Positions 44,783-54,691 of a stretch of 64,000 bases of DNA are shown one piece after another. Each line of letters begins with the position of its first letter. Position 1 is the stretch's first letter. The notes under the pieces were generated by a model, which was not told the origin of the DNA, did no database searches, and saw only the letters and a list, made by a program, of their open reading frames with translations. The stretch comes from Quisquiliibacterium transsilvanicum. GTDB taxonomy: Bacteria; Pseudomonadota; Gammaproteobacteria; Burkholderiales; Burkholderiaceae_E. The position numbers and the translations under genes were made by a program. The stretch covers positions 62,001 through 126,000 of the forward strand of contig NZ_JACHGB010000007.1 of assembly GCF_014202215.1 (NCBI RefSeq), read 5' to 3'.

Positions 44783-44802
44783 CTGGTGATGCCCATCACC
44801 AG
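44783..44802. promoter_or_regulatory. Perfect inverted repeat upstream of the giant surface-protein gene
   Basis: CTGGTGATG-CC-CATCACCAG, two 9-nt arms with a 2-nt centre, lies just after the TPR/barrel gene and about 85 bases before the next start. No T-run follows. A -10-like TAAAAT is at 44822-44827 without a clear -35, so the palindrome could be an activator site or an RNA end. Confidence 0.5.
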
Positions 44803-44838
44803 CCGGAACAAGAGTTCTAACTAAAATCCGAATTGGAT

Positions 44839-44856
44839 CGGCCGAAGTGCCGGCCG
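44839..44856 (+). promoter_or_regulatory. Leader hairpin of the giant surface-protein mRNA
   Basis: CGGCCG-AAGTGC-CGGCCG forms a 6-bp stem in the presumed 5' leader, 18 bases before the ribosome site AGGAG (44874-44878, 7-nt spacing). Stable leaders are common on abundant surface-layer transcripts; here that is inference. Confidence 0.4.
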
Positions 44857-44885
44857 AAACATGATTTCCTAAAAGGAGAGCTTGA

Positions 44886-47800
44886 ATGGCTTTGACCCAA
44901 GCAACCAAGACCGAGCTGTACCGCTTCTTCGTGATCGCCTTCGACGCGGCCCCTGGCACCACGTACATGAGCCAACTGGCCGAGGCCTCCGAGTCCGGCA
45001 TGTCCGTGCAGGAGATCGTCGAGGTCTTCACGACCAAGCCGCAGTTCACGGACGTCTACCCCAACTTCCTGACCAACGAGCAGTTCGCTTCCCGCCTGGT
45101 CGAGAACGTGGTGGGCGAGTCCGCCAGCGCTGCCGCCAAGGCCGAGGCCGAGGCCGACGTCGCGGGTGCGCTCAACGCCGGCTGGTCGCGTGGCGAAGTC
45201 ATCTACACCATCTTCAACAACCTGGCCGGCAAGTCCTACAGCGACCCGGTCTGGGGCGGCACTGCCCAGCAGATGGCCAACCAGGTTGCTGTTGCCCAGT
45301 ACTACACCGAAGAGGGTGTGGCGGGTAACGACACCACCGATCTGGCCACGCTGCAGGCCGCGATCGCCGCAGTCGACGCCGGTACCGACGTCTCCTCGCC
45401 GGCCGCCATCGAAGCCGCGATCGCCGCTGGGCTGGCCCCGCTGATCACCTCCTACAGCCTCGATGCCGACCTCGCGTCCGCCACCGACGGCGACACCGTG
45501 CTGTTCACGCTGGCGACCACGCCCGCGCTCGCGAACGCCACGTACACCTACACGCTGTCGGGCGTCGACGCGGCCGATGTGGTCGGCGGCCAGCTCACCG
45601 GCACCGTCACCACCGACTCCACCGGCCAGGCGGTCATCCAGGTTTCGCTGAACCCGAACACCGCCAACGTGCTCGGCACCGAGCTCTCCGTGTCCGTCGA
45701 TGCGCCCACCGGACCGGTCAGCGCCGCGGTCACCCTGGCCGACACCCTGCCCCCGGTGGTCAACGAGGTCCTCGCCCTGACCACGGGCACCGACATCCTC
45801 ACCGGCGGCGCCGGCGACGACCGCATCTTCGGCGCCGCGTATGGCGCTGGCGGCAGCACCTACCAAGGTGGCGACTTCATCAACGGCGGCGAGGGCATCG
45901 ACACCCTGCAGCTCGAGATCTCCGCCAACCTCCCGGTGTTCACCGGCAACGCCACGGTCGAGAACGTCGAGAACATCGAGATCCGCGCCAACGGCATGTC
46001 CGGCGCCACCATCGGCTTCACCAACTACGACGGTGCGGTCGAGCAGGTCCACGTCAAGGAGTCCACCGCCGACGTCCGCCTGCAGGACCTGCAGAGCGTT
46101 CCGGTCGTCAACATCGACGACATGACCGGTGACACCCACATCGACGTGGATGCGCAGGTCGCCGCCGGCGAATCCGATGCCATCCAGCTCGAAGTCCGCG
46201 AGATCGGCCGCGCGGCCGAGGGCGCCAAGCCCGAGATCACCGTCGACGACGCCCTCGAGACCATCAACATCCAGGACCTGGGCACGGCGGCCACCGAGAG
46301 CAACTTCATCCTCTCGAGCGACCACACCGGCACCGGCTTCACCCAGGTGAACATCAGCGACGACGCCGATGACACCGAGCAGAGCGGCGTCACGCTCACC
46401 ATCGAGGACGTGTATTCGTCCGGCGAGACCGTCAGCGTCGACAGCACCGCCTACGCCGGCAACCTGGTGATCGACGTCGACGGCGTCGACACCCTGGTCA
46501 GCGGCATCGGCGACGACGAGGTCATCGCGGGTGACGCGCTGGGCGACACCGACGAGCGCGTGCCCTCCGGCGAAGACTACGCCGGCAGCATCACCACCAA
46601 TGACGGCGACGACACCGTCCGCCTCGGCATGAACCTGGCGGGTGTCGTCTACACCGGCACCGGCGACGACGAGGTCACGCTGGCCCAGGTCTTCGGCGAA
46701 GACAACGTCGAAGAGGGCTGGGGTGACATGCTCTCCGGCTCGGGTATCGATGCCGGCGACGGCAACGACGCGGTCCGCGTCGGCAACATGGATTCCGGCT
46801 CGCTGATGGACGGCGGTGCCGGCAACGACACCCTCCAGGTTCTCGGCTCCGGTGGTGACGTCGAGGTGGGCGCCGCCCTGTTTGGCGGCGCCGGCAACGA
46901 CACCATCCGGGTCGACGACGACGTGCACGGCATCGTCAATGCCGGTACCGACAACGACACCGTGAGCGTCGGCGACAACGTCACCGGCCAGGTCGTCGGC
47001 GGCGATGGCAACGACTCCATCAGCGTCGGTGGCAATGTCGGCAACGACGAGCCGATCGGTGGGGACGCCCCGGAGATCACGGGCGGCGCAGGTAACGACA
47101 CCATCGACGTCTTCGGCGACCTGCTGGACGACGGCATCGTCGACGCCGGCGCGGGCAACGACTGGGTCTTCATCCGCGGCAACATCGACGCCAATGACGA
47201 CGGCGTGGGCGACTGGGGCTACCCCACGCCTGCGCAGCTGCTGCTGGGCGAGGGCGACGACCAGGGCCGTGTCTGGGGTGAGGTCAACGGCCTCATCGAC
47301 GCCGGCACGGGCAACGACACCGTCTACCTGAACGACGACAGCAATGTCGATGCCAACAACGGCGACCTGAACCTCGGTACCGTCCTGCTCGGCGACGGCA
47401 ACGATGTGCTGCGTGTCACCAACGCCGACATCCAGGCCTCGGCCGACGTCGACGGTGGTGCCGGCGACGACGAACTGGTGATGCGCACCTACCGGCTCGA
47501 CGGTTACCAGGAGGCGAACATCCTCGCGGTGACCAGCGACATCGTCGATCCGAACAACATCGTCGGCATCGAGACGCTGAGCCTGAACGTCGATGCGATC
47601 GTGACGCCTGCCGACGAGCAGCATGACGGCGTGTTCAACGTCAACCTCGACGCGATCGACGGCACGCTCGACACGATCAACCTGCGCGACAACGACGGCA
47701 CCGCTCGTGCCAACCTCGAGAACATCGACGGCGAGCAGATCAACCTGTCCTCGAATGGCGCCTACGACGGTGCCTGGGGCATCGCCGGCGACTGGGATGT

Positions 47801-50800
47801 GCGCGTCGACGCCGAAAGCGGCAACCAGGCTTCGTCCACCACGCTGAACGTGGCGCTCGAGGGCACGAACTCCTTCGATGCCAAGGTCAAGGACGCCGAG
47901 TACTTCAGCACGCTGAACCTCGAGAACAACGGCACCACCGGTGCGCGTTCGGTCAAGCTCGACGGCAATGACGGCGACAGCAACGACACCACGCTGCTGA
48001 TCGGCGGCGACGCCACCGGCGACCTCACCGTGATGCGCGCAGCGCAGAACACCGTGGACGGCACCGCCTACGCCGGCAATGTCTACCTGCAGGTCGAGGA
48101 CGAGGACTTCGGCAGCCAGGACGAGGCCAGCGAGAGCAAGACCATCCTGCTGGGCGACGGCAACGACTACGTCGACTTCACCAAGGACGCGCTCGACGGC
48201 ACCGACAGCCTGTCCCTGGGCGGCGGCCGCGACACCCTGGCCATCGACAACTCCGTCCGCGACATCACCCCGAACGACCAGGACGGCGTGTTCCAGGATG
48301 TGGACGCCGAAGTCCTCGAGACCAACGGTGACGCCGGTAGCGTGCTCGAGGTCACGGTCGAGGACGACCTGCTGATCGACACCCTGCTGGTTCGCAACGA
48401 CCGCAACAACGTCACCGAGCGCGGCAACGTCGACTTCGACATCGACGAAGACTTCAACGACCAGGCCGACTCGCCCGAGAAGGTCACCGTCGACGTGATG
48501 TCCTCCGACATCAACATCGACAACGGTGCAGACGTCGACGTCGACCTGTTCCTGTGGTCCAACGAGGGCTACAGCAACGCCGATCCCTTCGCTGCGCTGA
48601 ACAACGGCGGCGGCGCCGGCGGCGCTGGCGCCATCTTCGACGAAACCGGCGACGGTGAAGTCAACGTGTTCGTCGCGGTGAACCAGCTCGGCGGCGCCAC
48701 CAACATGTCCAACGACGAGGACACCACCGTCGCAGGCAATGTCGAGCTCGTGGTCGAAGACGGCGAGATCGACAGCCTCACCCTGCTGGACACCCAGCAG
48801 GGCGAGAACGGCACCATCACGGTGAAGTTCGACGACGCCTGGGTCCACAACGGTGACATCACGGTCGACGCCAGCGGCGTGGTCAACAACGACTGGACCG
48901 TGCTGGACGCCAACACCGACACCGGCGGCATGCGCTTCTTCGGCATCATGGAAGACGACGCCGAGCTGACGGTCCTGGGTACCCAGAACGACGACGTCAT
49001 CATGGGCGGCCAGGATGACGACGAGCTCTATGGCAACGACGGCGACGACACCATCTGGGGCGACCCGATGGAAGGTCAGCCGGTTGCGCCCGGCACCCAG
49101 GGCGAAGGTTCGGTGGACTTCGACGAGACGGACGACGTCGAGGCGGGTGACACCTACTCGGTGACGGTCGGTACCCAGACCTTCACCTGGACCGCCGACA
49201 GCGATGACGACACCGTTGCCGACGCGGTCACCGCGCTGGCCGCGGACATCAACGGCGCCAATGTGGATGGCGACGCCTCTGCCGACGTTGCCGCGGTTGC
49301 CGACACCACCACCGGCACCATCACCATCACCGGCATCGACGTGGATGACGAGTTCGGCACGAACTACGCGCTGGGCGAGTCCTTCACGGTCACCGCCGAG
49401 TCGCAGAACCGTCCGACCGCGGTGCTCAACGTCGCGGATTCGCTCTACGACGTCGGCGACGTGGTGCGCGTGACCATCGACGGCCAACCCTACGACTACA
49501 CGGTCGTGCTTGGCGACGGCGAGAACGAGATCGCCGCAGGCCTGGCCGCGCTGATCTCGGCCGGCGCGCAGATGACCGCCGAAGCGGGCGGCAATGGCGA
49601 GATCACCCTCTACGGGAACACGCCGGCCACCGCCTACGCGATCTCCACCTCCTTCGCTCCCGACCTGGTGACCGAGCCGGCCACGCCCAACAGCGTGACG
49701 GTCACGTTCACCGGCGTGGATGCCGGCGAGACGGTCACCGCGCAGTTCTCGGGCGGCGTGTCGGTCACCGCCAGCAGCGTCGAGGCACTGGCCACGGCGA
49801 TCAACGGCAACGCAACGCTGTCCGCCTGGACGGCGGCCGGTGACAACGTTACCGGCATCCTGACGCTGACCGCGGACGTCCCCGGCGCTCTGCCGACGGA
49901 GCCCGGCTTTGTCAGCGCCCTGGTCACCGGCGGCGACGGCGGCAGCGCCACCTTCGTCACCACCAGCGGAACGGACGAGGTTGTCCGCACCGACAACACC
50001 GAGCCCACCATCGAGGCCCGCCAGGCAGCCTTCACCTTCGACGACGCGTTCTACGACGCGGGCGACGAGGTGGTGGTCACGATCGACGGCACTCCCTACA
50101 GCTACGTGCTGCCGGGCGCCGACGACACGAACCACGACGGCGCCGCCGTTGCGACGGTGTTGCAGGCCAACCTGCCGCTGCCGGCCGGGTTCACTGCGTC
50201 TGTGGTCGACAACGTCCTGACGATCACTGCGCCTGCCGGCACCACTGCCGCGTTCTCGATCGAGATCGTCGACGTGGCTCCGGTGGATGCGCAGCCCGAG
50301 ATCGTTACGCTCGACTTCTCCGGCGCGCTGCCGGGTGGCACGCTGTCGGTCGACTTCGACGGCACCGTGATCACTGGCGCCGACCTCGCAACGCTTGCTT
50401 CGAACATCAACGCCTCCGCCGACGTCAGCGGTACCGACGGCTTCGACGCGACCGTGGACGGGACCAACCTGGTCCTGACCGGGCCTGCGTCCGGTGCCGA
50501 GCCGGCAGTTGTCGTGACTGGCGCCGCGGTTTCCACCGCGTCGCCGGTGGCGCCCGCTACGGTGGTCGCTCCTTCGGTCGCCGTGGCTGAGGTGATCGAG
50601 GGTGGGGTCCAGGCGCTCGGCACGCTCGACATATTCGCGGTCACGGTCGACGGTGTCGAGTACCTGAGCCAGGAAGTCGCGGGCTCCAACCTGGCAACCG
50701 GTGAGGCGGTTGCCGCGCTGATCGAGGCGGGCACCACCGAGTGGACCGCAAGCGCCTCGGGCACGGTTTCTGGTCCCCTGACGCTGACGCTCACGGGCCC

Positions 50801-52721
50801 GGCCGATGGGTCCGAGCCCACGGAGCTCGTTACTGCGTTCACCGAGTACAACCAAATCGGTGCGGCCACGACTCCCGTGCCGGACGTCGCAGGGCAGATG
50901 CTGGTCGCGGCCGTCGTGACGATCGACATGTCGGCAGTCACCGCCTACAGCAACATCACGGTGACCTTCGGCGTCGAGGGGCAGCCGAACCAGCTGCTGT
51001 CCGCGGCAACGGTGGCTGATCTGGCCACGGCGATCAATGCGAACGCGACGATTGCCTCGCTTTGGACTGCCTCGGTCGATGCCGGCAACCTGATCCTCAC
51101 CGGTCCGAGCGACGGCACGGATCCGGCGGATGCAGTCGTCCAGGAGCCCGCGGTTGATATCCTCGATGCCAACATCGTCGGCACCGGCACGGTATCGTTC
51201 AACACCACCACGCTGCCGGTCTCGACGGTGGTCCAGTGGGAGCAGCAGCGCGATTTCGCGGCGGTCGATACCGCCAGCGAGCTGGCGTGGGTCGAATTGG
51301 CCGATGGCTCCTACTACTTCGTGCCGTTCAACACGGACGCGGCGACCACCGTGTCCAACCTCGCGGCGGCGATCAACGCCGACACGGCGACGACCGGGCT
51401 CACCGCCTCGTCCGCCGGCTCGGTGCTGACGCTCACCGGCCCTGCTGATGGCTCGACGCCGGCGCAGACGCCGACCGAGTACTACGTCTACGATTCGACG
51501 CCTGACGTCGACCCGGCTACCGGCCCGACCCTGGTCACCGAGAGCGAGCCTGCGGTTCAGCAGGTCGTGACCTACGACCTGACCGCGGCGGATACGGCCA
51601 CCGAGTCGGTGCGCATCACGTTCGCGAACGGCGAGGTGTTCACCGTGGCCTTCGATACCGACGCGGCGACGACCGCAGCGGCCCTGGCCGCCGCGATCAA
51701 CGCCGATTCGGCGGAGAATGGCGACGTGGGTGACCCGCTGACCACCTGGACGGCCACCGCCGTCGGGGCTGTCCTGACCCTCACCGGCCCGGCTTCGGGT
51801 GTGGCGGCGGGTATCGGGGTGACTTCCGTCGAGATCGTGGATTCGACTCCGGTGGTCCCGGTGCTGACGCAGGAGTCCTGGGAGAACCTCGACAACACCA
51901 ACCCGGTGGTGACGGTGGTTTCCGGCCTGGAGAACGGCCCCGAGAGCGCGACGGATGTCGACGGTGTTGCGGCGCCGGTTGCTGACGGCTTCGGTGATGA
52001 CTTCATCTCCGGCGGCAACGGCAACGACGCACTGCTGGGCATGCGTGGCAACGACACGCTGAACGGCGACGCCGGCGACGACTCGCTCGACGGTGGCGAG
52101 GGCGACGACCTGCTGTCCGGCGGCATCGGCGACGACGACCTGATGGGCGGCCTCGGCAACGACCTGCTCAACGGTGATGCCGGCGAGGATGTGCTCGACG
52201 GTGGCGAGGGCAACGACCAGCTGAACGGCGGCGCCGATGACGACCAGCTTGCTGGCGGCGCCGGGTCCGACACGCTGGACGGTGGTGCCGGTGACGACGT
52301 GCTCAACGGTGACGGCGGCCAGGACTTCCTGACCGGTGGCGCCGGCGCGGACATCTTCGTGTTCGCGGGCAATGCCTTCACCAACACCTCGGACAGCACC
52401 GGCAGCAAGCTCTTCGCGGACGCGATCGCCGACTTCTCGGTGGCCGAGGACGTGATCCAGCTGAACCTGACGGATGCCTTCGGCGATGCGCTGACCGCAA
52501 CCTTCTACGACAGCGTGTTCGGCGGCACCGAGCTGCAGGCCGCGCTGGTGGATGGTGGTGGCCAGGCTGGCCGGGTGGTGTTCGACGAGTTCTCGAGCCT
52601 GCTGTACGTCGACACCAACGGTGACGGCGTTGTGGCTCCGACCAGCGGTGGCGACCTCGTCATCAACCTGGTGGGTGTCACGTCCGGCTTCGACGCGGAC
52701 AACATCGTCGGCACCGTCTGA
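44886..52721 (+). CDS. Giant RTX-type surface-layer-like protein
   Basis: A 2611-residue, strongly acidic protein with no cysteine that I could find, as expected for a type I secreted surface protein. Residues 1-about 185 are a DUF4214-like module shared with the Calx-beta protein at 19168. Residues about 190-295 are an Ig-like domain. Residues about 300-1380 are beta-roll or beta-helix-like sequence with scattered RTX motifs (LTGGAGDDRIFG, GGAGNDT). Residues about 1400-2325 hold six or more diverged repeats of about 100 residues, each with an AAAIN..A segment and ending in LTLTGPADG or similar. Residues about 2375-2490 are RTX nonapeptides (GGNGNDALLG and relatives), followed by a C-terminal tail suited to type I secretion. 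It has a strong ribosome site, its own terminator, and the secretion genes 5.4 kb downstream. Confidence 0.88.
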   Translation: MALTQATKTELYRFFVIAFDAAPGTTYMSQLAEASESGMSVQEIVEVFTTKPQFTDVYPNFLTNEQFASRLVENVVGESASAAAKAEAEADVAGALNAGWSRGEVIYTIFNNLAGKSYSDPVWGGTAQQMANQVAVAQYYTEEGVAGNDTTDLATLQAAIAAVDAGTDVSSPAAIEAAIAAGLAPLITSYSLDADLASATDGDTVLFTLATTPALANATYTYTLSGVDAADVVGGQLTGTVTTDSTGQAVIQVSLNPNTANVLGTELSVSVDAPTGPVSAAVTLADTLPPVVNEVLALTTGTDILTGGAGDDRIFGAAYGAGGSTYQGGDFINGGEGIDTLQLEISANLPVFTGNATVENVENIEIRANGMSGATIGFTNYDGAVEQVHVKESTADVRLQDLQSVPVVNIDDMTGDTHIDVDAQVAAGESDAIQLEVREIGRAAEGAKPEITVDDALETINIQDLGTAATESNFILSSDHTGTGFTQVNISDDADDTEQSGVTLTIEDVYSSGETVSVDSTAYAGNLVIDVDGVDTLVSGIGDDEVIAGDALGDTDERVPSGEDYAGSITTNDGDDTVRLGMNLAGVVYTGTGDDEVTLAQVFGEDNVEEGWGDMLSGSGIDAGDGNDAVRVGNMDSGSLMDGGAGNDTLQVLGSGGDVEVGAALFGGAGNDTIRVDDDVHGIVNAGTDNDTVSVGDNVTGQVVGGDGNDSISVGGNVGNDEPIGGDAPEITGGAGNDTIDVFGDLLDDGIVDAGAGNDWVFIRGNIDANDDGVGDWGYPTPAQLLLGEGDDQGRVWGEVNGLIDAGTGNDTVYLNDDSNVDANNGDLNLGTVLLGDGNDVLRVTNADIQASADVDGGAGDDELVMRTYRLDGYQEANILAVTSDIVDPNNIVGIETLSLNVDAIVTPADEQHDGVFNVNLDAIDGTLDTINLRDNDGTARANLENIDGEQINLSSNGAYDGAWGIAGDWDVRVDAESGNQASSTTLNVALEGTNSFDAKVKDAEYFSTLNLENNGTTGARSVKLDGNDGDSNDTTLLIGGDATGDLTVMRAAQNTVDGTAYAGNVYLQVEDEDFGSQDEASESKTILLGDGNDYVDFTKDALDGTDSLSLGGGRDTLAIDNSVRDITPNDQDGVFQDVDAEVLETNGDAGSVLEVTVEDDLLIDTLLVRNDRNNVTERGNVDFDIDEDFNDQADSPEKVTVDVMSSDINIDNGADVDVDLFLWSNEGYSNADPFAALNNGGGAGGAGAIFDETGDGEVNVFVAVNQLGGATNMSNDEDTTVAGNVELVVEDGEIDSLTLLDTQQGENGTITVKFDDAWVHNGDITVDASGVVNNDWTVLDANTDTGGMRFFGIMEDDAELTVLGTQNDDVIMGGQDDDELYGNDGDDTIWGDPMEGQPVAPGTQGEGSVDFDETDDVEAGDTYSVTVGTQTFTWTADSDDDTVADAVTALAADINGANVDGDASADVAAVADTTTGTITITGIDVDDEFGTNYALGESFTVTAESQNRPTAVLNVADSLYDVGDVVRVTIDGQPYDYTVVLGDGENEIAAGLAALISAGAQMTAEAGGNGEITLYGNTPATAYAISTSFAPDLVTEPATPNSVTVTFTGVDAGETVTAQFSGGVSVTASSVEALATAINGNATLSAWTAAGDNVTGILTLTADVPGALPTEPGFVSALVTGGDGGSATFVTTSGTDEVVRTDNTEPTIEARQAAFTFDDAFYDAGDEVVVTIDGTPYSYVLPGADDTNHDGAAVATVLQANLPLPAGFTASVVDNVLTITAPAGTTAAFSIEIVDVAPVDAQPEIVTLDFSGALPGGTLSVDFDGTVITGADLATLASNINASADVSGTDGFDATVDGTNLVLTGPASGAEPAVVVTGAAVSTASPVAPATVVAPSVAVAEVIEGGVQALGTLDIFAVTVDGVEYLSQEVAGSNLATGEAVAALIEAGTTEWTASASGTVSGPLTLTLTGPADGSEPTELVTAFTEYNQIGAATTPVPDVAGQMLVAAVVTIDMSAVTAYSNITVTFGVEGQPNQLLSAATVADLATAINANATIASLWTASVDAGNLILTGPSDGTDPADAVVQEPAVDILDANIVGTGTVSFNTTTLPVSTVVQWEQQRDFAAVDTASELAWVELADGSYYFVPFNTDAATTVSNLAAAINADTATTGLTASSAGSVLTLTGPADGSTPAQTPTEYYVYDSTPDVDPATGPTLVTESEPAVQQVVTYDLTAADTATESVRITFANGEVFTVAFDTDAATTAAALAAAINADSAENGDVGDPLTTWTATAVGAVLTLTGPASGVAAGIGVTSVEIVDSTPVVPVLTQESWENLDNTNPVVTVVSGLENGPESATDVDGVAAPVADGFGDDFISGGNGNDALLGMRGNDTLNGDAGDDSLDGGEGDDLLSGGIGDDDLMGGLGNDLLNGDAGEDVLDGGEGNDQLNGGADDDQLAGGAGSDTLDGGAGDDVLNGDGGQDFLTGGAGADIFVFAGNAFTNTSDSTGSKLFADAIADFSVAEDVIQLNLTDAFGDALTATFYDSVFGGTELQAALVDGGGQAGRVVFDEFSSLLYVDTNGDGVVAPTSGGDLVINLVGVTSGFDADNIVGTV
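52009..52350 (+). repeat. RTX nonapeptide-coding repeat block
   Basis: About a dozen GGxGxDxLx units in tandem near the C-terminus of the giant protein. These bind calcium and fold outside the cell in known RTX proteins. Confidence 0.85.
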
Positions 52722-52739
52722 CGCTGCAGCGCAGGTAGT

Positions 52740-52758
52740 CGGGCCGTTCTTCGGCCCG
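52740..52758 (+). terminator. First hairpin after the giant surface-protein gene
   Basis: CGGGCCG-TTCTT-CGGCCCG, a 7-bp stem without a T-run, 18 bases after the stop codon. It may protect the 3' end of the message or act with the terminator that follows. Confidence 0.5.
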
Positions 52759-52771
52759 GCTTCCTCCTGAG

Positions 52772-52813
52772 GCCCCCGATGCCGGACTTCCGGCTCGGGG
52801 GCTTTTTCTTTTT
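52772..52813 (+). terminator. Strong Rho-independent terminator after the giant surface-protein gene
   Basis: A long stem (GCCCCCGA at 52772-52779 with TCGGGGGC at 52795-52802, continued inside by GCCGG/CCGGC with one bulged T) is followed by TTTTTCTTTTT. It separates the giant gene from the ATP-grasp operon, so the latter needs its own promoter in the 49 bases that remain, or depends on read-through. Confidence 0.92.
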
Positions 52814-52861
52814 CGGGCGCGACCCTTCCCCGTTCGTGCCCTGTTCGAGGCCGGCCACGCG

Positions 52862-54691
52862 ATGTCGCTTTCCCTGCCCCTGTTGCGCCTGGATCTGCTG
52901 GTCGATTTGCCCGATCCGATCGACGTCGCTGCGCTCGACCGGTGGCTGGAGCGTGCCTTCGAGCTCCAGCCGGGCGGGGCGCGGCCGGCCGCGGACTGGG
53001 TGGCGGAGGTGGGCCGGCGCTGCCTGTCGCTGGCAGCGGAGCTTCTGCGGGCCGCGGGGGCTCCGCTTTTCCAGGACGGAGTGGTGCTCGCTTCGCGACC
53101 CGAGGGGGCGGCGAAACCGGGCAGGCGGCGCCTGAGTGCCGCCGTGCCAGTGGTGGATGGAATCGCGCCCGCCTGCGTCGAGGCGGCGACCAGGGGCGGC
53201 GTGGTTCTGGTCCGATGGATGGCGGGGCATGCCTGCACGCCGGAGAGCATTGCCACGCTTCACGCACTGGCCGGGCGTCAGGTGGATGCGCTGCGCCGGC
53301 AGCTGCCTTCGGGCAAGTCCACCATTCCGCTGTTGCGGGAGGCCTGGCGGCTCGGGATTCCTTTCGTCCACCTTGGGGCGGCTGTCTACCAGCTTGGCTG
53401 GGGCGCCAGGGGGGTGCGCGTGGCCCGCAGTGCCAGTGGGGTGGACTCGGCGGTGGGCGCCAGCCTGGCCCAGGACAAGCATGCCGCGGCGGGTCTTCTG
53501 CGGCGAGCGGGGATGCCGGCACCGGAGCACTTTGCGGTGCGCACGCTCGAGGAGGCAGCGGCGGCGGCGGATCGGTTGGGCTGGCCGGTGGTGGTCAAGC
53601 CCGTGGCGCTCGACCGGGGCGAGGGCGTGTCCGTGGATGTGGACTCGCCCGCGGCTCTGGCGGCTGCGTTCGAGCGGGCGCTCCTGCGTGCGCCGCGCAG
53701 GCCGGTGCTGGTGGAGCGGCAGGTCGGCGGCACCTGCCATCGGATCTTCGTGGCCGGGGGGCGCATGCTCTACGCGGTGAGGCGGCTTCCGAAATGCGTC
53801 ACCGGCGACGGCGAGACGAGGATCGCGGAGCTCGTCGCGCAGGCGAATTCTCGAGAGCAGGCACGTCCGCCATGGCGCCGCAGCGAGCCCTTTCCCTTCG
53901 ACGACGAGGCTCGCGCGGCAATGGCCGCCGCAGGCTTCGACCCCGAGGCGGTGCCGCCGGCCGGAGCGCTGGTGCCGCTGCGTAGGATCGAGTCGACCGC
54001 GGACGGTGGTTTCGACATTGACGAGACCGCCCGGGTGCACCCGGACAATGTCGACCTGGCATTGCGCGCCGCGCGGCTCTTCGGACTGGCGGTGGCGGGG
54101 GTGGATCTCATCACCGACGACATCGGCCGCCCCTGGCATGCAGGCGGTGCGGTCCTGAACGAGGTGAATTTCGCGCCGCTGCTCGGTGGTGGCGAGATTT
54201 CGCGCGGCCACATTCCGGAATACCTGCGTCGCCTCGTCGATGGCGACGGACGGATTCCCGTCGAAGTGGTGGTGGGAGAGGACCCCGGCCTGGCCTTCGC
54301 TCGGGGGCGGCAGCGGGTGATGGCGCAGGCAGGGCTACGCTGCCACGTCACCGGTCACGACACCACGCTCGACGCCAGTGGGGCAGTTCGGCAGCTGTCC
54401 TTCGAGGGGCTGGGGCGTCGATGTCGCGCGCTGCTGCTTGATTCGGAGGTCGATGCGCTGGTGCTGGTCGCTTCCACCGATGAGCTGCTGCGAGGACCGC
54501 TGCCCGTTGACCGGGTGGCCGGCATCTTCCGTGCGAATCCCGAGCCGCAGGCGGATGCCGCCGACTCCCGGCTCGGCCCGGCAGAGATCGAGCGCCTGGT
54601 GGCGCGGCTGGTCCGTATCGCCACGCCCACGAAGGGCGGCTCGCCTGGCCCGGGGCGCGGCGGCTCCGTGGCCGGCCACAGGGGAGAGTGA
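52862..54691 (+). CDS. ATP-grasp ligase, cyanophycin-synthetase-like, substrate unknown
   Basis: A 609-residue ATP-grasp enzyme. The central part (about residues 155-460) resembles the ATP-grasp core of cyanophycin synthetase: STIPLLREAWRLGIPF, QLGWGARGVRVARSASG, SLAQDKHAAAGLLRRAGMP, VVVKPVALDRGEGVSVDV (ATP-binding Lys) and VLNEVNFAPL (Mg-binding E-x-N). The Mur-ligase half of true cyanophycin synthetases is absent, and the N-terminal 150 residues and C-terminal 140 are unassigned. It probably forms an amide between a carboxylate and an amine through an acyl phosphate. It is the first of four overlapping genes with an AMP-ligase, a GT4 and a small protein. Start: ATG 52862. Confidence 0.8.
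   Translation: MSLSLPLLRLDLLVDLPDPIDVAALDRWLERAFELQPGGARPAADWVAEVGRRCLSLAAELLRAAGAPLFQDGVVLASRPEGAAKPGRRRLSAAVPVVDGIAPACVEAATRGGVVLVRWMAGHACTPESIATLHALAGRQVDALRRQLPSGKSTIPLLREAWRLGIPFVHLGAAVYQLGWGARGVRVARSASGVDSAVGASLAQDKHAAAGLLRRAGMPAPEHFAVRTLEEAAAAADRLGWPVVVKPVALDRGEGVSVDVDSPAALAAAFERALLRAPRRPVLVERQVGGTCHRIFVAGGRMLYAVRRLPKCVTGDGETRIAELVAQANSREQARPPWRRSEPFPFDDEARAAMAAAGFDPEAVPPAGALVPLRRIESTADGGFDIDETARVHPDNVDLALRAARLFGLAVAGVDLITDDIGRPWHAGGAVLNEVNFAPLLGGGEISRGHIPEYLRRLVDGDGRIPVEVVVGEDPGLAFARGRQRVMAQAGLRCHVTGHDTTLDASGAVRQLSFEGLGRRCRALLLDSEVDALVLVASTDELLRGPLPVDRVAGIFRANPEPQADAADSRLGPAEIERLVARLVRIATPTKGGSPGPGRGGSVAGHRGE

Noticed and set aside
44817-53522. An 8.7-kb open frame (2901 codons) on the minus strand opposite the giant surface protein and the start of the ATP-grasp gene.
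   Set aside because: It mirrors the strong codon bias of the plus-strand gene (few codons whose complement is a stop), runs across a strong terminator and into the next gene, and its product has no normal domain order. It is a shadow.
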